64,000 bases of DNA from UBA1672 sp051967755 (GCA_051967755.1 JBQDYD010000002.1:434001-498000), one strand, 5' to 3'. Shown: positions 17,549-27,512, numbered from the stretch's first letter. Numbers and translations: made by a program. The notes: generated from the sequence alone by a model not told the origin.

Positions 17549-18901
17549 ATGCGTTTGAAGAGTATTAATGCTGTTTTTTTTGCGGCGCTCCTGTTTGCGG
17601 GTGTTAATGCTCGTGCAGATTCTCTGCGTGATGTTGTTGCGGAGACCTTGAGCTCTCACCCTGCAATAAGCGGTGCGTTGCAAGGGCAGGAGGCTGCGGA
17701 ACATGGCCGTGATGCAGAAGTTTCAAATTATTATCCGGAAATTAATGCGGGTTTGGTTGGTGGCCGTGTCTATCAAGATAACTCAACCAGCCGTGGTTTG
17801 GTGACTGAAAGAGGCGCGGCATATTCCGGTTATGGTGAAGGGAATATCGCACTTCGCCAGATGTTGTTTGATGGTCTGGAAACAACAAACCGTGTGCGTG
17901 CCGCGGATGCGCGTATTGAATCTGAAATGTATAGTTTGGTTGAGATCGAAGAAGAGGTCATCTCTGACGTTGTGAATAGCTATGTTGAGGTGATGCGCCT
18001 TCGTAGTGCGCTGAGCTTGTTAGGCAAGCATGCCGATTTGGTGCGTGATTATCTGAACCGTATTGTCGGTATGGTAGAAGAGGGCGTTGCAGATGAAGCG
18101 CAGTTACAACAAGCGCGCGATGTCTCTATGGTTGTCGATAGTCTGGTTGCGGACTATGAGGGGCGATTACATTCTGCAAATGCGACATATTTTGAGGTGA
18201 CCGGTGAAATGCCGCCGGAGCAACTGGCTCTGCCCGGTTCTGTTCAGGAATATATCAGTGATGATATAGCAGCTGTTGTGAATAATGCATCAGCATCACA
18301 TCCTATGATTCTTGCCGCGCGTCTGGATACGAATGCGGCGCATCATGAAATGAGAGCCGAAAAAAGTAAAATTTATCCCGATGTGATGGGAGAGCTTTCA
18401 TATTACAAGAGTAATAAAAAAGATACCATTGGCGGGGAAAACACAGATGCGCGCGCTGTTGTGAAAATGAACTGGGCATTTTCGACAGGGGGGCGTGAGC
18501 TCTCTGAGGTGCGAAAAAAGCAATCAGAACATGACCAGGCGCAAAAACGCGCAGAGGAAATGGAACGTCAGCTGGAACGCATGATTTACCAGTCTTATGC
18601 GCGATATAGAACATTTCAGAAAAAATATACACTTGCCGCTGATCGTGTTGAATTAAATGAAAAATTGGTAGAGGCTTACAAAACACAATTCGAAGGATCT
18701 CGAATTAGTTTGTTAAATCTGATGCGTGCAGAAAGTCAGTTATTTAAGGCAAAATTAGAACGTAGTGACAATGCGTATAATTTGCTTGCATCGGAATATG
18801 GTGTCTTGGCATCGATCGGCTCTTTAAAAAATGTTATACTATCTCTTCCCGTGGACGATAGGACACGTCCGGTGACCGAAGGAGAGGATTATAGCCAATA
18901 A
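17549..18901 (+). CDS. TolC-family outer-membrane channel of a type I secretion system
   Basis: 450 residues: signal peptide (AVFFAALLFAGVNARA), then two copies of the outer-membrane efflux protein fold with long helices, e.g. SLRDVVAETLSSHPAISGA near the start and YKTQFEGSRISLLNLMRAESQLFKAK near the end. This second motif is typical of the LapE/AggA (TIGR01844-like) branch that serves type I exporters. It is followed, after 19 bases, by the exporter ATPase and then the HlyD-type adaptor, so the three make one secretion machine spanning both membranes. Confidence 0.9.
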   Translation: MRLKSINAVFFAALLFAGVNARADSLRDVVAETLSSHPAISGALQGQEAAEHGRDAEVSNYYPEINAGLVGGRVYQDNSTSRGLVTERGAAYSGYGEGNIALRQMLFDGLETTNRVRAADARIESEMYSLVEIEEEVISDVVNSYVEVMRLRSALSLLGKHADLVRDYLNRIVGMVEEGVADEAQLQQARDVSMVVDSLVADYEGRLHSANATYFEVTGEMPPEQLALPGSVQEYISDDIAAVVNNASASHPMILAARLDTNAAHHEMRAEKSKIYPDVMGELSYYKSNKKDTIGGENTDARAVVKMNWAFSTGGRELSEVRKKQSEHDQAQKRAEEMERQLERMIYQSYARYRTFQKKYTLAADRVELNEKLVEAYKTQFEGSRISLLNLMRAESQLFKAKLERSDNAYNLLASEYGVLASIGSLKNVILSLPVDDRTRPVTEGEDYSQ

Positions 18902-18920
18902 GCAAGACGAGCTGAAATCT

Positions 18921-21053
18921 GTGTCGGTTGAAAGCAAGGGTGATCCTTTATTGGATTGTCTCGTTTTTTTGTGTGAGACCTTTGGTAAACCAAAATCAGC
19001 CAGCGCGCTTGTAAATGGCATTCCCTATGATGAAACGGGAATGGGGCCGTCTTTGTTTTGTGATGCCGCAGAGCGGATCGGTTTAAAGGCCGAAATTTTC
19101 AAAAAACCGAATATTGCCAAAATTTCATCGGCTGTTTTGCCGTGCGTTCTTATGCTTGCAGATGATCAGGCCTGTGTGCTTTTGGAAAAACCGGATGATA
19201 AGCATAATGTGAAGGTTTTTCTGACAGAGACGCAATCTGTTCGGAGCCTTCCTCTGGAACAATTGCAAACGGATTATATGGGCTATGCGATACTTGTTCA
19301 TCCGACTGCAGTGTTTAAAATACCTGAGCGCAAGCGCGATAAAATTGAAGAGCAACATTGGTTTTGGGATATTATCCGTCTTAGTCGCTCTACATACGGT
19401 TTGGTCATTATCGCCTCTGTGTTTATTAACCTTTTTGCTTTGGTTAGTCCGATTTTCATTATGAATGTTTATGATCGTGTTATTCCGAATAATGCGACAG
19501 AAACAGGATGGATCATGGGGATCGGCGCCATTGTTGCATTTGTGTTTGATTTTGTATTCCGCACTATTCGCGGGTATTTAATTGATTTTGCAGGGCGTAG
19601 AACCGATGTTTTGGCTGCGCGAAGAATATTTGACCATGTTATGAATATGAAGCTGTCTGGCAGGCCTGCATCCAGCGGCGCTTTTGCGAATATTCTAAAG
19701 GATTTTGATTCTGTAAGAGAGTTCTTTACGTCCGCGACTATTACAGTTTTGGTTGATCTTCCCTTTACGATACTTTTCCTGTTTTTTGTATATCAACTGG
19801 GCGGATCGATTGCCTTTATTTTGGTCGGATTGATGCTTTTGACGACGTTGATCGGGTTTCTTATCCAAATAAAGCTAAAGCATTTGGTTCGTAATTCCAT
19901 GCAAACAAGCCAAAATCGGCACGGTATATTGGTTGAGGCGATTAACGCGCTCGAAACCATAAAGGCAGGCGGTGCAGATGGCCGTTTTCGTTCTCGTTAC
20001 GGAACAGTCATGAGTGAAGATGCTGAATACGCAGAAAAATCGCGATTTTTCTCTTCTATGGCTGTTAATGTGTCTGTTTTCTTTCAGCAAAATGCATCGA
20101 TTATGATTGTTTTGGCAGGGATGTATCTGGTGCAAAACGGTGATTTGACAACAGGGGGCTTGATTGCTTCTGTCATTTTGGGAGGACGTGCAATTGCACC
20201 AATCGGACAAATCGCAAATTTGATTACGAAATATCATCATGCCGGTATGGCTTTGAACTCTTTGAACGATATTATGGCGGTTCCGCCTGAGCGCCCTGAT
20301 GATGTGGATTTCCTTCACAGGCCTGAACTAAGTGGTAAGGTTGCGTTTGAAAAAGTATCTTTCGCGTATCCCGGTACAAATGTTCCTGTTTTGGATGAGG
20401 TGAGTTTTACCATACAAAAGGGGGAGCGCGTCGGCATTATCGGGCGTGTCGGCTCCGGTAAAAGCACGGTCGCTAAATTGCTCTTAAAGTTATATGAGCC
20501 CGATAGCGGCGTTATTTTGGCAGATGATACGGATTACAGGCAAATTGACCCTGCGGATCTTCGTAACAATACGGCTTATATATCACAAGATACGCAGCTT
20601 TTCCGTGGTACAATACGTGATAACATTACCGCGTTTAAGCCACAGGCAGATGAAGAAAAGGTGCTTGAATATGCCCGTCAATGCGGGGTGGATGGCTTTG
20701 CCTCTCGTCATCCTCTTGGCTATGACGCGCCGGTGGGGGAATTGGGCGCGAATTTATCAGGCGGTCAGAAACAGGCGATTGCCTTTGCGCGCGCAATGAT
20801 TACCCGCCCGAATATTTTGATTTGTGATGAGCCGACAAGTGCGATGGACACGCAAACGGAAAGTGTTTTTTGCACATATGTGAAGGAACAAACAAAAGAT
20901 AAAACCTTTATTCTCATTACACATAAACAAGCATTATTAACCACCGTTGATCGGTTGATTTTAATGCATAACGGTAAGGTAATTTTAGACGGGCCAAGGG
21001 ATGAGGTTATTGCGGCGCTGAATTCGGGAACAATCAAGATCAAAAAAGATTAA
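18921..21053 (+). CDS. Type I secretion ABC transporter (LssB/LapB type)
   Basis: 710 residues. Residues 1-130 form a C39-peptidase-like domain (DPLLDCLVFLCETFGKP), then a six-helix membrane domain (about 150-440) and a nucleotide-binding domain. This has Walker A GRVGSGKST (about 508), signature LSGGQKQ (about 613) and Walker B ILICDEPTS (about 633). The layout fits the LssB/LapB family that exports large RTX-type adhesins without cutting a double-glycine leader; the C39-like part probably only docks the substrate. GTG 18921 is used, with a poor ribosome site. An earlier non-ATG start overlapping the tolC end is possible. No RTX substrate is in the window. Confidence 0.9.
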   Translation: MSVESKGDPLLDCLVFLCETFGKPKSASALVNGIPYDETGMGPSLFCDAAERIGLKAEIFKKPNIAKISSAVLPCVLMLADDQACVLLEKPDDKHNVKVFLTETQSVRSLPLEQLQTDYMGYAILVHPTAVFKIPERKRDKIEEQHWFWDIIRLSRSTYGLVIIASVFINLFALVSPIFIMNVYDRVIPNNATETGWIMGIGAIVAFVFDFVFRTIRGYLIDFAGRRTDVLAARRIFDHVMNMKLSGRPASSGAFANILKDFDSVREFFTSATITVLVDLPFTILFLFFVYQLGGSIAFILVGLMLLTTLIGFLIQIKLKHLVRNSMQTSQNRHGILVEAINALETIKAGGADGRFRSRYGTVMSEDAEYAEKSRFFSSMAVNVSVFFQQNASIMIVLAGMYLVQNGDLTTGGLIASVILGGRAIAPIGQIANLITKYHHAGMALNSLNDIMAVPPERPDDVDFLHRPELSGKVAFEKVSFAYPGTNVPVLDEVSFTIQKGERVGIIGRVGSGKSTVAKLLLKLYEPDSGVILADDTDYRQIDPADLRNNTAYISQDTQLFRGTIRDNITAFKPQADEEKVLEYARQCGVDGFASRHPLGYDAPVGELGANLSGGQKQAIAFARAMITRPNILICDEPTSAMDTQTESVFCTYVKEQTKDKTFILITHKQALLTTVDRLILMHNGKVILDGPRDEVIAALNSGTIKIKKD

Positions 21054-21056
21054 AGA

Positions 21057-22373
21057 ATGACCAAGCAAAATGAAACGGCATATATGAATGATTTGGATGC
21101 AGTGATGAAAATGCGTCCTGCCCGTCATGCGCTTATTTTGTTATTTGCCATCATTGCGTTGGTGACGTTTTTTGTTGTTTGGGCAGCCGTTTCCGAGGTG
21201 GAGGAGCTAACACGTGCGGAGGGGCAGGTTGTTCCCTCAGCAGAGATACAAATTGTACAAAGCCTAGAAGGCGGGATATTGCAAGAATTGCGTGTCCGGA
21301 AGGGCGACCTGGTTAAAAAAGGGCAGGTGTTATTGCGGATCAGTGACGTTATGTTCTCCTCTGAGGAGCGAGGGACAGAGGCACGCTTTATGTCTCTGGA
21401 GGCTAAGCAATCCAGGCTTTGGGCGGAAAGCACAGGGGAGGACTTCAACGTCTCTAAAGAGATTTCGAAGAAAATCCCTGAGATAGTAGAGAACGAAAAA
21501 GCACTTTATCTCTCTCGTCAAAAAGAACTGCAGGCGGCCTTTTCTATGCAGGATGAGCGCATAAAAAAAGCACAAGCCGATTTAGATGAGGTAAAGGCAG
21601 AGATAAATCGCCTGTATCAGAGCCGGAAACTTTTGAATAAAGAGCTGTCCATTACAAAAGATATGGTGGCCAAACGTGCTGTGCCAAAATTGGATCAAAT
21701 CCGTTTAGAGCGTGAGCTTAGTGACATTAACGGTCAGATTAATGCGCGAACGGAGGAAAAGAAAGGTTTGGAGGCAACGCTAGAGACGGTAAAGGGCGAA
21801 CGCGAAACGCAGGCCGATAAATTTAAGTCGGTTTCTCTGGAAGAGTTGAATGAAGTCAAAACGCAGATTGCCTCCCTTAAAGAGAGCTTGAAGTCAATGG
21901 AGGATCGGGTGGATCGTACGGAGATTCGCGCACCTGTTGATGGCATTGTTAACCAGATTAATATTAAAACCATCGGAGGGGTCATAGAACCTGCGATGAA
22001 GCTTGTGGAAATTGTTCCTGCGGATGATGAGCTTAAGATTTTAGCGAAGGTTAAGCCTGATGAGATAGCGTTTTTAAACATAGGGCAGCCGGTAAAAGTG
22101 AAGGTCACGGCTTACGATCCTCAGATTTACGGCGCTCTGGATGGAAAGTTGGTGCGCATTGCTGCAAACAGTGTCAGTGACCGCGACGGTAATGTTATGT
22201 TTGAGGTAGAGGTTCGCACCGAAAAGAATTACCTGGGCAGCAGCAATAAACCTCTTCCTATCACTTCGGGCATGGTTGCAAATGTCGAAATTATTACGGG
22301 TAAACGCACGATACTAAATTATCTTTTAAAACCGTTTCATCGCGGTTTGAGCAGAGCATTTCGTGAAAGGTAA
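21057..22373 (+). CDS. HlyD-family membrane fusion protein
   Basis: Periplasmic adaptor that joins the ABC exporter to the TolC channel. The 438-residue product has one N-terminal membrane helix (ALILLFAIIALVTFFVVWAAV, about residues 24-44), the half-lipoyl motif EGGILQELRVRKGDLVKKGQ (about 70), a long coiled-coil hairpin (about 130-285), the second lipoyl half RAPVDGIVNQINIKTIGGVI (about 292) and a beta-barrel domain. It starts 3 bases after the exporter stop, so translation is probably coupled. A LapC-like role is inferred from the neighbours. Confidence 0.92.
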   Translation: MTKQNETAYMNDLDAVMKMRPARHALILLFAIIALVTFFVVWAAVSEVEELTRAEGQVVPSAEIQIVQSLEGGILQELRVRKGDLVKKGQVLLRISDVMFSSEERGTEARFMSLEAKQSRLWAESTGEDFNVSKEISKKIPEIVENEKALYLSRQKELQAAFSMQDERIKKAQADLDEVKAEINRLYQSRKLLNKELSITKDMVAKRAVPKLDQIRLERELSDINGQINARTEEKKGLEATLETVKGERETQADKFKSVSLEELNEVKTQIASLKESLKSMEDRVDRTEIRAPVDGIVNQINIKTIGGVIEPAMKLVEIVPADDELKILAKVKPDEIAFLNIGQPVKVKVTAYDPQIYGALDGKLVRIAANSVSDRDGNVMFEVEVRTEKNYLGSSNKPLPITSGMVANVEIITGKRTILNYLLKPFHRGLSRAFRER

Positions 22374-22379
22374 GTCGTA

Positions 22380-24677
22380 ATGCTTAGTAATATCAAATCA
22401 TCTCGGCTTGCGATTGTTCATGTTCTTTTCCTCTGCATTCTTTTGCTGCTTGCTGTTTCTTTCAGTGACTCGCACAACCCTATTCGGGTAACGCTGCAAA
22501 ACAGTGTGTTTGATGAATTTAACCGCAAGCAGCCGCGTACGGCCACGCGTGATGTGGTGATTGTAGATGTTGATGAAAAGTCATTAGAGATAGTGGGGCA
22601 GTGGAATTGGCCGCGCAATGTTATGGCCGATCTAACGAAAAGTATCGCGGATAAAGGCGCGAAGGTGATTGCTTTTGACGGGGTGTTTGCAGAGGAAGAT
22701 CGAACCTCTCCGCATATTTTATATAAAGGTTTGCCGCCCGATCAAATTAAAAAGCTTCCTGATTCTGTGCAAGTTGACGGAACGCTGATTAGTTATGATG
22801 AAATGTTCGCGCAGTCTATTAAACAGTCGCAGATTTTTGTAACGGCATTCACCTATGGCAGGGCAGACCGCGTTCAAGATAAGCCCCTGAATAAGAATAA
22901 ATTACTGGCGCGCAGTGATGTGAAAAAAACATTCATAGAAAGTGCTTCACGCTTTGAGGCGGCGGCAGTGAATTTAAAGCCGCTCTCCAAGGCCGCTGCA
23001 GGAAACGGAAGCTTTATGGCGAAACCTGATGCGGACGGTATTTTGCGCCGCGTCGGGATGGTTTTTAGTGATGGGAAAACAATTTATCCCTCACTCAGCG
23101 TTGAGGCGCTTCGTGTTGCGTTAATGGGGCGAAAGGGCGCGGTGAAAATCGGTGAGGTTCCCGTTGAGGAAAAAGGCGAAATTGACACAAATTATCGTAT
23201 CTTGATCGGTGAAAAAATCATACCGGTTGAGAGTGACGGGATTTTATATGTCCATTACAGGCCGTTCTGTAATGAGCAAGACGTTCAGGATAATCCCGCT
23301 GTCTGCCCGGTTGCAGATTACATTCCCGCCTATAAGTTTTTATCCGATGAATATGCCGATGAGGTTGCGCAAAAAGTTAAAGATAAAATCGTTTTGGTCG
23401 GGGCAAGCGCCGAAGGTTTGAAAGACCTTCGTAGTACTGCATTACAGCCATTCAGGCCGGGCGTAGAGGTGCACGCCAATGTTATTGAGCAGGTTTTAAA
23501 TGAAAGTTATCTGTTACGCCCTGCGGTTACCAGAGGGGCAGAAGCAATTTTCATTTTTGCAGCCGGTTTGTTTTTTATTATCGTATCGCCGTTTGTCGGT
23601 ATTGTTGTGTCTGTTTTGCTGTGCTTTTTGATTATCTCAGTCGCGGCATTCGGTGCGTATTATGCCTATATTGAGCATGGATTGTTGATTGATCCTGTCT
23701 ATCCGTCTCTTGCGGTTATGATGATTTTTATATCCTCTACCATCATGTCTTACGCCAGAGCCGAAGCGCGCAGAAAGCAAATTAGAAATGCATTCGGCAT
23801 GTATGTTGCCGGCGATGTGATGCAGGATCTTGAGCGCAATCCCGAAAAGCTTAAGCTTGGCGGGGAATTGCGCGATCTGACAGTTATGTTTACCGATATC
23901 AGGAAATTTACGGCGATTTCAGAGGGGTTATCACCCGAAGAGTTGATTAATCTGATGAATGATTTTCTGACAGGGATGACCGATATTGTCATGGGGCATA
24001 AGGGAACCGTCGATAAATATATTGGCGATGCCATGATGAGTTTCTGGAACGCGCCCCGTGATGTTGAGATGCATGAACGCGAAGCCTGTATGGCGGCGCT
24101 TGAAATGCAAAATGCATTAGAACCTATTAATAAAGAGATTAAAAAGAAGGCAGAAGGCACAGGCAAGAAGCCCGTACTTTTGAATGCAGGGATTGGTATT
24201 AATACAGGGCCTTGTTCTGTCGGGAATATGGGATCCAGGCAGCGTTTTGCCTATTCTGCGCTGGGGGATGCAGTGAATTTGGCATCCAGATTAGAGGGGC
24301 AGACAAAGGAATATGGGATCCATATTATTATCGGTGAAGACACCTATGAAAAGGTGTCTGACTTCGCGGCGATAGAGCTGGATAAAATCAAGGTCGTTGG
24401 CCGTACGCAAGCCGTTAAAATATATGGGCTATTCGGTGATGCATCTGCGGCGCAAACAGATGAATTTCAAAAATGGAAATCTGTGCATGATGACATGATG
24501 AGGGCATATCGCGCGCGTGACTTTGAAAAGGCGGCTGACCTTGCGAAGGAGTGTCAAAAGCTATCGGGTGATAAAGGCAACGCGTTATACGAAATTTATG
24601 CAGATCGCATGTCGTCTCTTATTGGTCAGGATTTACCTGCCGAATGGGATGGTACGATTGAGGCAGAAAGAAAATAG
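22380..24677 (+). CDS. CHASE2-domain class III adenylate/guanylate cyclase
   Basis: 765 residues. An N-terminal membrane helix is followed by a periplasmic CHASE2 sensor (about residues 30-370, with VVIVDVDEKSLEIVGQWNWP and VEVHANVIEQVLN), three to four membrane helices (about 380-460) and a cytoplasmic class III cyclase domain (about 490-690). The metal aspartates are present in VMFTDIRKFT (about 500) and YIGDAMMSFW. The substrate-contact regions KYIGD and NLASRLEGQ look intact, and the lysine suggests ATP as substrate. It lies 6 bases after the HlyD gene, hence the same transcript, and converges with a cNMP-binding EAL gene. Confidence 0.92.
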   Translation: MLSNIKSSRLAIVHVLFLCILLLLAVSFSDSHNPIRVTLQNSVFDEFNRKQPRTATRDVVIVDVDEKSLEIVGQWNWPRNVMADLTKSIADKGAKVIAFDGVFAEEDRTSPHILYKGLPPDQIKKLPDSVQVDGTLISYDEMFAQSIKQSQIFVTAFTYGRADRVQDKPLNKNKLLARSDVKKTFIESASRFEAAAVNLKPLSKAAAGNGSFMAKPDADGILRRVGMVFSDGKTIYPSLSVEALRVALMGRKGAVKIGEVPVEEKGEIDTNYRILIGEKIIPVESDGILYVHYRPFCNEQDVQDNPAVCPVADYIPAYKFLSDEYADEVAQKVKDKIVLVGASAEGLKDLRSTALQPFRPGVEVHANVIEQVLNESYLLRPAVTRGAEAIFIFAAGLFFIIVSPFVGIVVSVLLCFLIISVAAFGAYYAYIEHGLLIDPVYPSLAVMMIFISSTIMSYARAEARRKQIRNAFGMYVAGDVMQDLERNPEKLKLGGELRDLTVMFTDIRKFTAISEGLSPEELINLMNDFLTGMTDIVMGHKGTVDKYIGDAMMSFWNAPRDVEMHEREACMAALEMQNALEPINKEIKKKAEGTGKKPVLLNAGIGINTGPCSVGNMGSRQRFAYSALGDAVNLASRLEGQTKEYGIHIIIGEDTYEKVSDFAAIELDKIKVVGRTQAVKIYGLFGDASAAQTDEFQKWKSVHDDMMRAYRARDFEKAADLAKECQKLSGDKGNALYEIYADRMSSLIGQDLPAEWDGTIEAERK

Positions 24678-24683
24678 TGGGGG

Positions 24684-25889
24684 CTATACAGTCCAGTTTT
24701 TTAAAACTTCGATGACCTCATCCTCAGGAAGGGGTTTTGCATAGTAATAACCCTGCGCATAATGGCAGCCCATCTCTTTTAAAATTTCCGCTTCCTCTTT
24801 TTGTTCTACACCCTCTGCGATGATAGACATATTCAGGTTTTGTCCAAGCGTGATAATGGAGCGAACAAGTTCCCGCGAATTTTGTTTTTCTTGCATATCA
24901 CGCACAAAGCTTTGATCAATTTTCAGGGTGTTGATCGGGTAGGCATGCAAATAATTTAGGGATGAGTAGCCTGTCCCGAAATCATCAATAGAAATTCCCA
25001 TGCCTGCTTTGCGGCACATAGCCAGCGTTTCTTTTGCCTTTTCAGGCTGTGCCATCAAGATACGCTCTGTGATTTCAAGATGGAGCTGGTGCGGCTTTAC
25101 ATCGGTTTCACTGAGTGCGTTGTACATGTTGTCGACGAAATCAGGGGATGAAAAATCTTCGCTGGAGAAATTCACACTCATGTGAAGCTCTCTTTTGTAA
25201 TTTGATTTTTCCTGAATTCGTTTAAGGGCGTTGCATGATTCTTTAAAAGCCCATTTACTGGCCTCAATGATTTGGCCGTTATTTTCGATGACGGGGATAA
25301 ATATGCCCGGTGATATAAAGCCTTTTTCTGGGTGTATCCAGCGCATCAGAGCCTCAAAGCCATGAACTTCGCCTGTTTGAAAGTCAATAATCGGCTGGTA
25401 ATGCAGGCTAATCTCATTATTCTTTAGCGCCACCATAAATTCATTTGCGATGCGAATGGTTTCTACGGCGTCCGTTTGCTCAAAATAGCTGAGCTCCTGT
25501 GTCTCTGCGATAGAGCTGTCTGTCGGGTTTTTCAGGTTGGATCGGTTAAGCATATCGCGATAGCGCGTTAAAATAACCTGAATGGTCATGCGCAAAACAG
25601 AATCTGTTTGCTCTAACCGTCGGGTGAAATCATTTTTTGTAATTTCTAAGACGGTACAGTCTTCGATTGCGGTCACTGTAGCCGTTCTTGGGGCACTGTC
25701 TATCAGGGACATCTCGCCAAGCATGGCTCCTTCACCGCGTGTTCCGACAACATGTGTCTTGCCGTCAGATTCGACGGTTATTTCGACGCGCCCATTTTCA
25801 ATGATGAACGCGTTTTCACCGCTCTCACCTTGACGCATGAGGATATCGCCGGCATTAAATTTCTTTAGTGAAGTGTTCGTTGTGTCCAT
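24684..25889 (-). CDS. Cyclic-nucleotide-binding EAL-domain c-di-GMP phosphodiesterase
   Basis: 401 residues. Residues 10-120 are a cyclic-nucleotide-binding domain with a CRP-like phosphate-binding cassette GEMSLIDSAPRTATV (58-72), which fits cAMP. Residues 150-395 are an EAL phosphodiesterase with GFEALMRW (E179), SIDDFGTGYSSLNYL, LKIDQSFV and EGVEQKEEAE, all typical of an active enzyme. No membrane segment. It faces the CHASE2 cyclase with only 6 bases between the stops, so the protein that makes a cyclic nucleotide and one that could read it and destroy c-di-GMP are direct neighbours. Confidence 0.92.
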   Translation of the reverse strand: MDTTNTSLKKFNAGDILMRQGESGENAFIIENGRVEITVESDGKTHVVGTRGEGAMLGEMSLIDSAPRTATVTAIEDCTVLEITKNDFTRRLEQTDSVLRMTIQVILTRYRDMLNRSNLKNPTDSSIAETQELSYFEQTDAVETIRIANEFMVALKNNEISLHYQPIIDFQTGEVHGFEALMRWIHPEKGFISPGIFIPVIENNGQIIEASKWAFKESCNALKRIQEKSNYKRELHMSVNFSSEDFSSPDFVDNMYNALSETDVKPHQLHLEITERILMAQPEKAKETLAMCRKAGMGISIDDFGTGYSSLNYLHAYPINTLKIDQSFVRDMQEKQNSRELVRSIITLGQNLNMSIIAEGVEQKEEAEILKEMGCHYAQGYYYAKPLPEDEVIEVLKNWTV

Positions 25890-26016
25890 GGTTTTCTTGA
25901 AGGTTTTGCTAATATATAAGACAAACTATGCATTGATTTTATTATTGTTTCGTTAATGATGGTGCGATTTTTCATGGAAATCAATCAAGAAGATTCATAA
26001 TAGTTTAGAAGAATGC

Positions 26017-26046
26017 TTGACAAACAGGGGTGAGCATCGCTATGTT
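26017..26046 (+). promoter_or_regulatory. Candidate promoter of rpmJ
   Basis: A perfect TTGACA (26017-26022) and TATGTT (26041-26046), 18 bases apart, lie 38 bases before the rpmJ start. Confidence 0.6.
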
Positions 26047-26083
26047 CCCTGCTCATTGAGGATTTTTGCAGGATTATAGAAAA

Positions 26084-26209
26084 ATGAAAGTTGTAAATTC
26101 ACTTAAAACACTAAAGAAACGTGATCGCAATTGCCGCGTAATCCGTCGCAAAGGTCGTGTTTACGTTATTAATAAAACGAACCCACGCTTTAAAGCGCGT
26201 CAGGGGTAA
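26084..26209 (+). CDS. rpmJ: Ribosomal protein L36 (bL36), zinc-free type
   Basis: A 41-residue basic protein of the large ribosomal subunit: starts MKVVNSLKTLKKRDRNCRVI and ends NPRFKARQG. Only one cysteine is present where the zinc-ribbon form has three Cys and one His. It is therefore the C-minus (YkgO-like) type, the usual form in alphaproteobacteria. Monocistronic, with a promoter in front and a terminator behind. Confidence 0.95.
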   Translation: MKVVNSLKTLKKRDRNCRVIRRKGRVYVINKTNPRFKARQG

Positions 26210-26256
26210 TCAAGATCTTTCTTGATAACTGATTGTTAAAGGTTTCTTTGTAGTGT

Positions 26257-26285
26257 AAAACCGTGAGCTGTGTGTTCACGGTTTT
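26257..26285 (+). terminator. Terminator of rpmJ
   Basis: AAAACCGTGA and TCACGGTTTT form a perfect 10-base stem with a 9-base loop, followed by GTCTTGTT. It lies 47 bases after the rpmJ stop. Confidence 0.75.
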
Positions 26286-26392
26286 GTCTTGTTGAAAATC
26301 TTGTTTCTTTATCAAGACAGGGCGTGTAATCTTTACTTGAGTCTGCTATATCGTTTTAACCATAACTTTTTCAGAGTGATACGGGACGCGCT

Positions 26393-27433
26393 ATGTTCTC
26401 CAAACTTTTTGGCTTTATGTCGGCCGATATGGCCATTGATTTAGGAACAGCAAATACGCTGGTCTATGTAAAGGATCAGGGGATTGTTCTTAATGAACCC
26501 TCTGTGGTTGCTATTTCTGTCATGGGCGGTAAGAAGCAAACTTTGGCTGTAGGTGATGAGGCAAAGCAGATGCTTGGCCGTACACCGGGCAGTATTATTG
26601 CAACGCGTCCGCTTCGTGACGGTGTTATTGCTGATTTTGAAGTGACTGAGGCGATGATTAAACACTTCATTCGTAAAGTGCATAATCGCCGTACATTTGT
26701 CTCCCCGAAAATGATTATTTGTGTTCCTTCAGGCTCTACCGCTGTTGAGCGCCGTGCGATCCAAGAATCCGCTGAGAGTGCAGGGGCGAGTGAAGTCGGA
26801 TTGATTGAGGAGCCGATGGCTGCTGCGATCGGGGCCGGGCTTCCTGTGACAGAGGCGACCGGCTCTATGGTTGTTGATATCGGTGGTGGTACGACAGAGG
26901 TTGCCGTGATATCGCTGGGCGGTATTGTATATGCACGATCTGTGCGCGTTGGCGGTGATAAAATGGATGAAGCCATCATTGCCTATATTCGCCGCGTTCA
27001 TAATTTGTTGGTTGGTGAGAGCACTGCCGAACGTATTAAGAAAGAAATCGGCTCTGCCTGTATTCCCGGTGACGGAGAGGGGCGCACAATGGAAATTCGT
27101 GGCCGCGACCTGATGAACGGTGTGCCCAAGGAAATCGTGATCACAGAGCGTCAGGTTGCCGAAGCTCTGGCGGAACCTGTCGGCCAAATCGTTGAGGGTG
27201 TTAAGGTGGCCCTTGAACATACCGCGCCTGAACTTGCCGCCGATATTGTTGATAAAGGTATTGTTCTGACGGGTGGTGGTGCGCTTCTGACGAATCTTGA
27301 TTTTGTCTTGCGTCATGCGACAGGCCTTGCCGTAACGCTTGCGGATGATCCGTTATCTTGCGTTGCGCTTGGAACAGGGCATGCATTAGAAGCAGGTAAA
27401 GCCTTGCGCCATGTCTTGATCGGTACATACTAA
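26393..27433 (+). CDS. mreB: Rod shape-determining protein MreB
   Basis: Actin-like protein that guides lateral cell-wall synthesis. The 346-residue product has ADMAIDLGTANTLVYVKDQGIVLNEPSVVA (from residue 11), the phosphate 2 motif VVDIGGGTTEVAVISLGGI (about 162) and the adenosine motif GIVLTGGGALLTNLD (about 287). Length and motifs are standard. It heads a five-gene rod-shape operon, mreB-mreC-mreD-mrdA-rodA, so the host is presumably rod-shaped or curved. Confidence 0.97.
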   Translation: MFSKLFGFMSADMAIDLGTANTLVYVKDQGIVLNEPSVVAISVMGGKKQTLAVGDEAKQMLGRTPGSIIATRPLRDGVIADFEVTEAMIKHFIRKVHNRRTFVSPKMIICVPSGSTAVERRAIQESAESAGASEVGLIEEPMAAAIGAGLPVTEATGSMVVDIGGGTTEVAVISLGGIVYARSVRVGGDKMDEAIIAYIRRVHNLLVGESTAERIKKEIGSACIPGDGEGRTMEIRGRDLMNGVPKEIVITERQVAEALAEPVGQIVEGVKVALEHTAPELAADIVDKGIVLTGGGALLTNLDFVLRHATGLAVTLADDPLSCVALGTGHALEAGKALRHVLIGTY

Positions 27434-27512
27434 TTCTTTTTTATATTATCGGCGTAACTTTTTATTCTTTGTGATTGTGCATTGATCATGCGCCGCTGTG
27501 CCTTTAGTCTGT

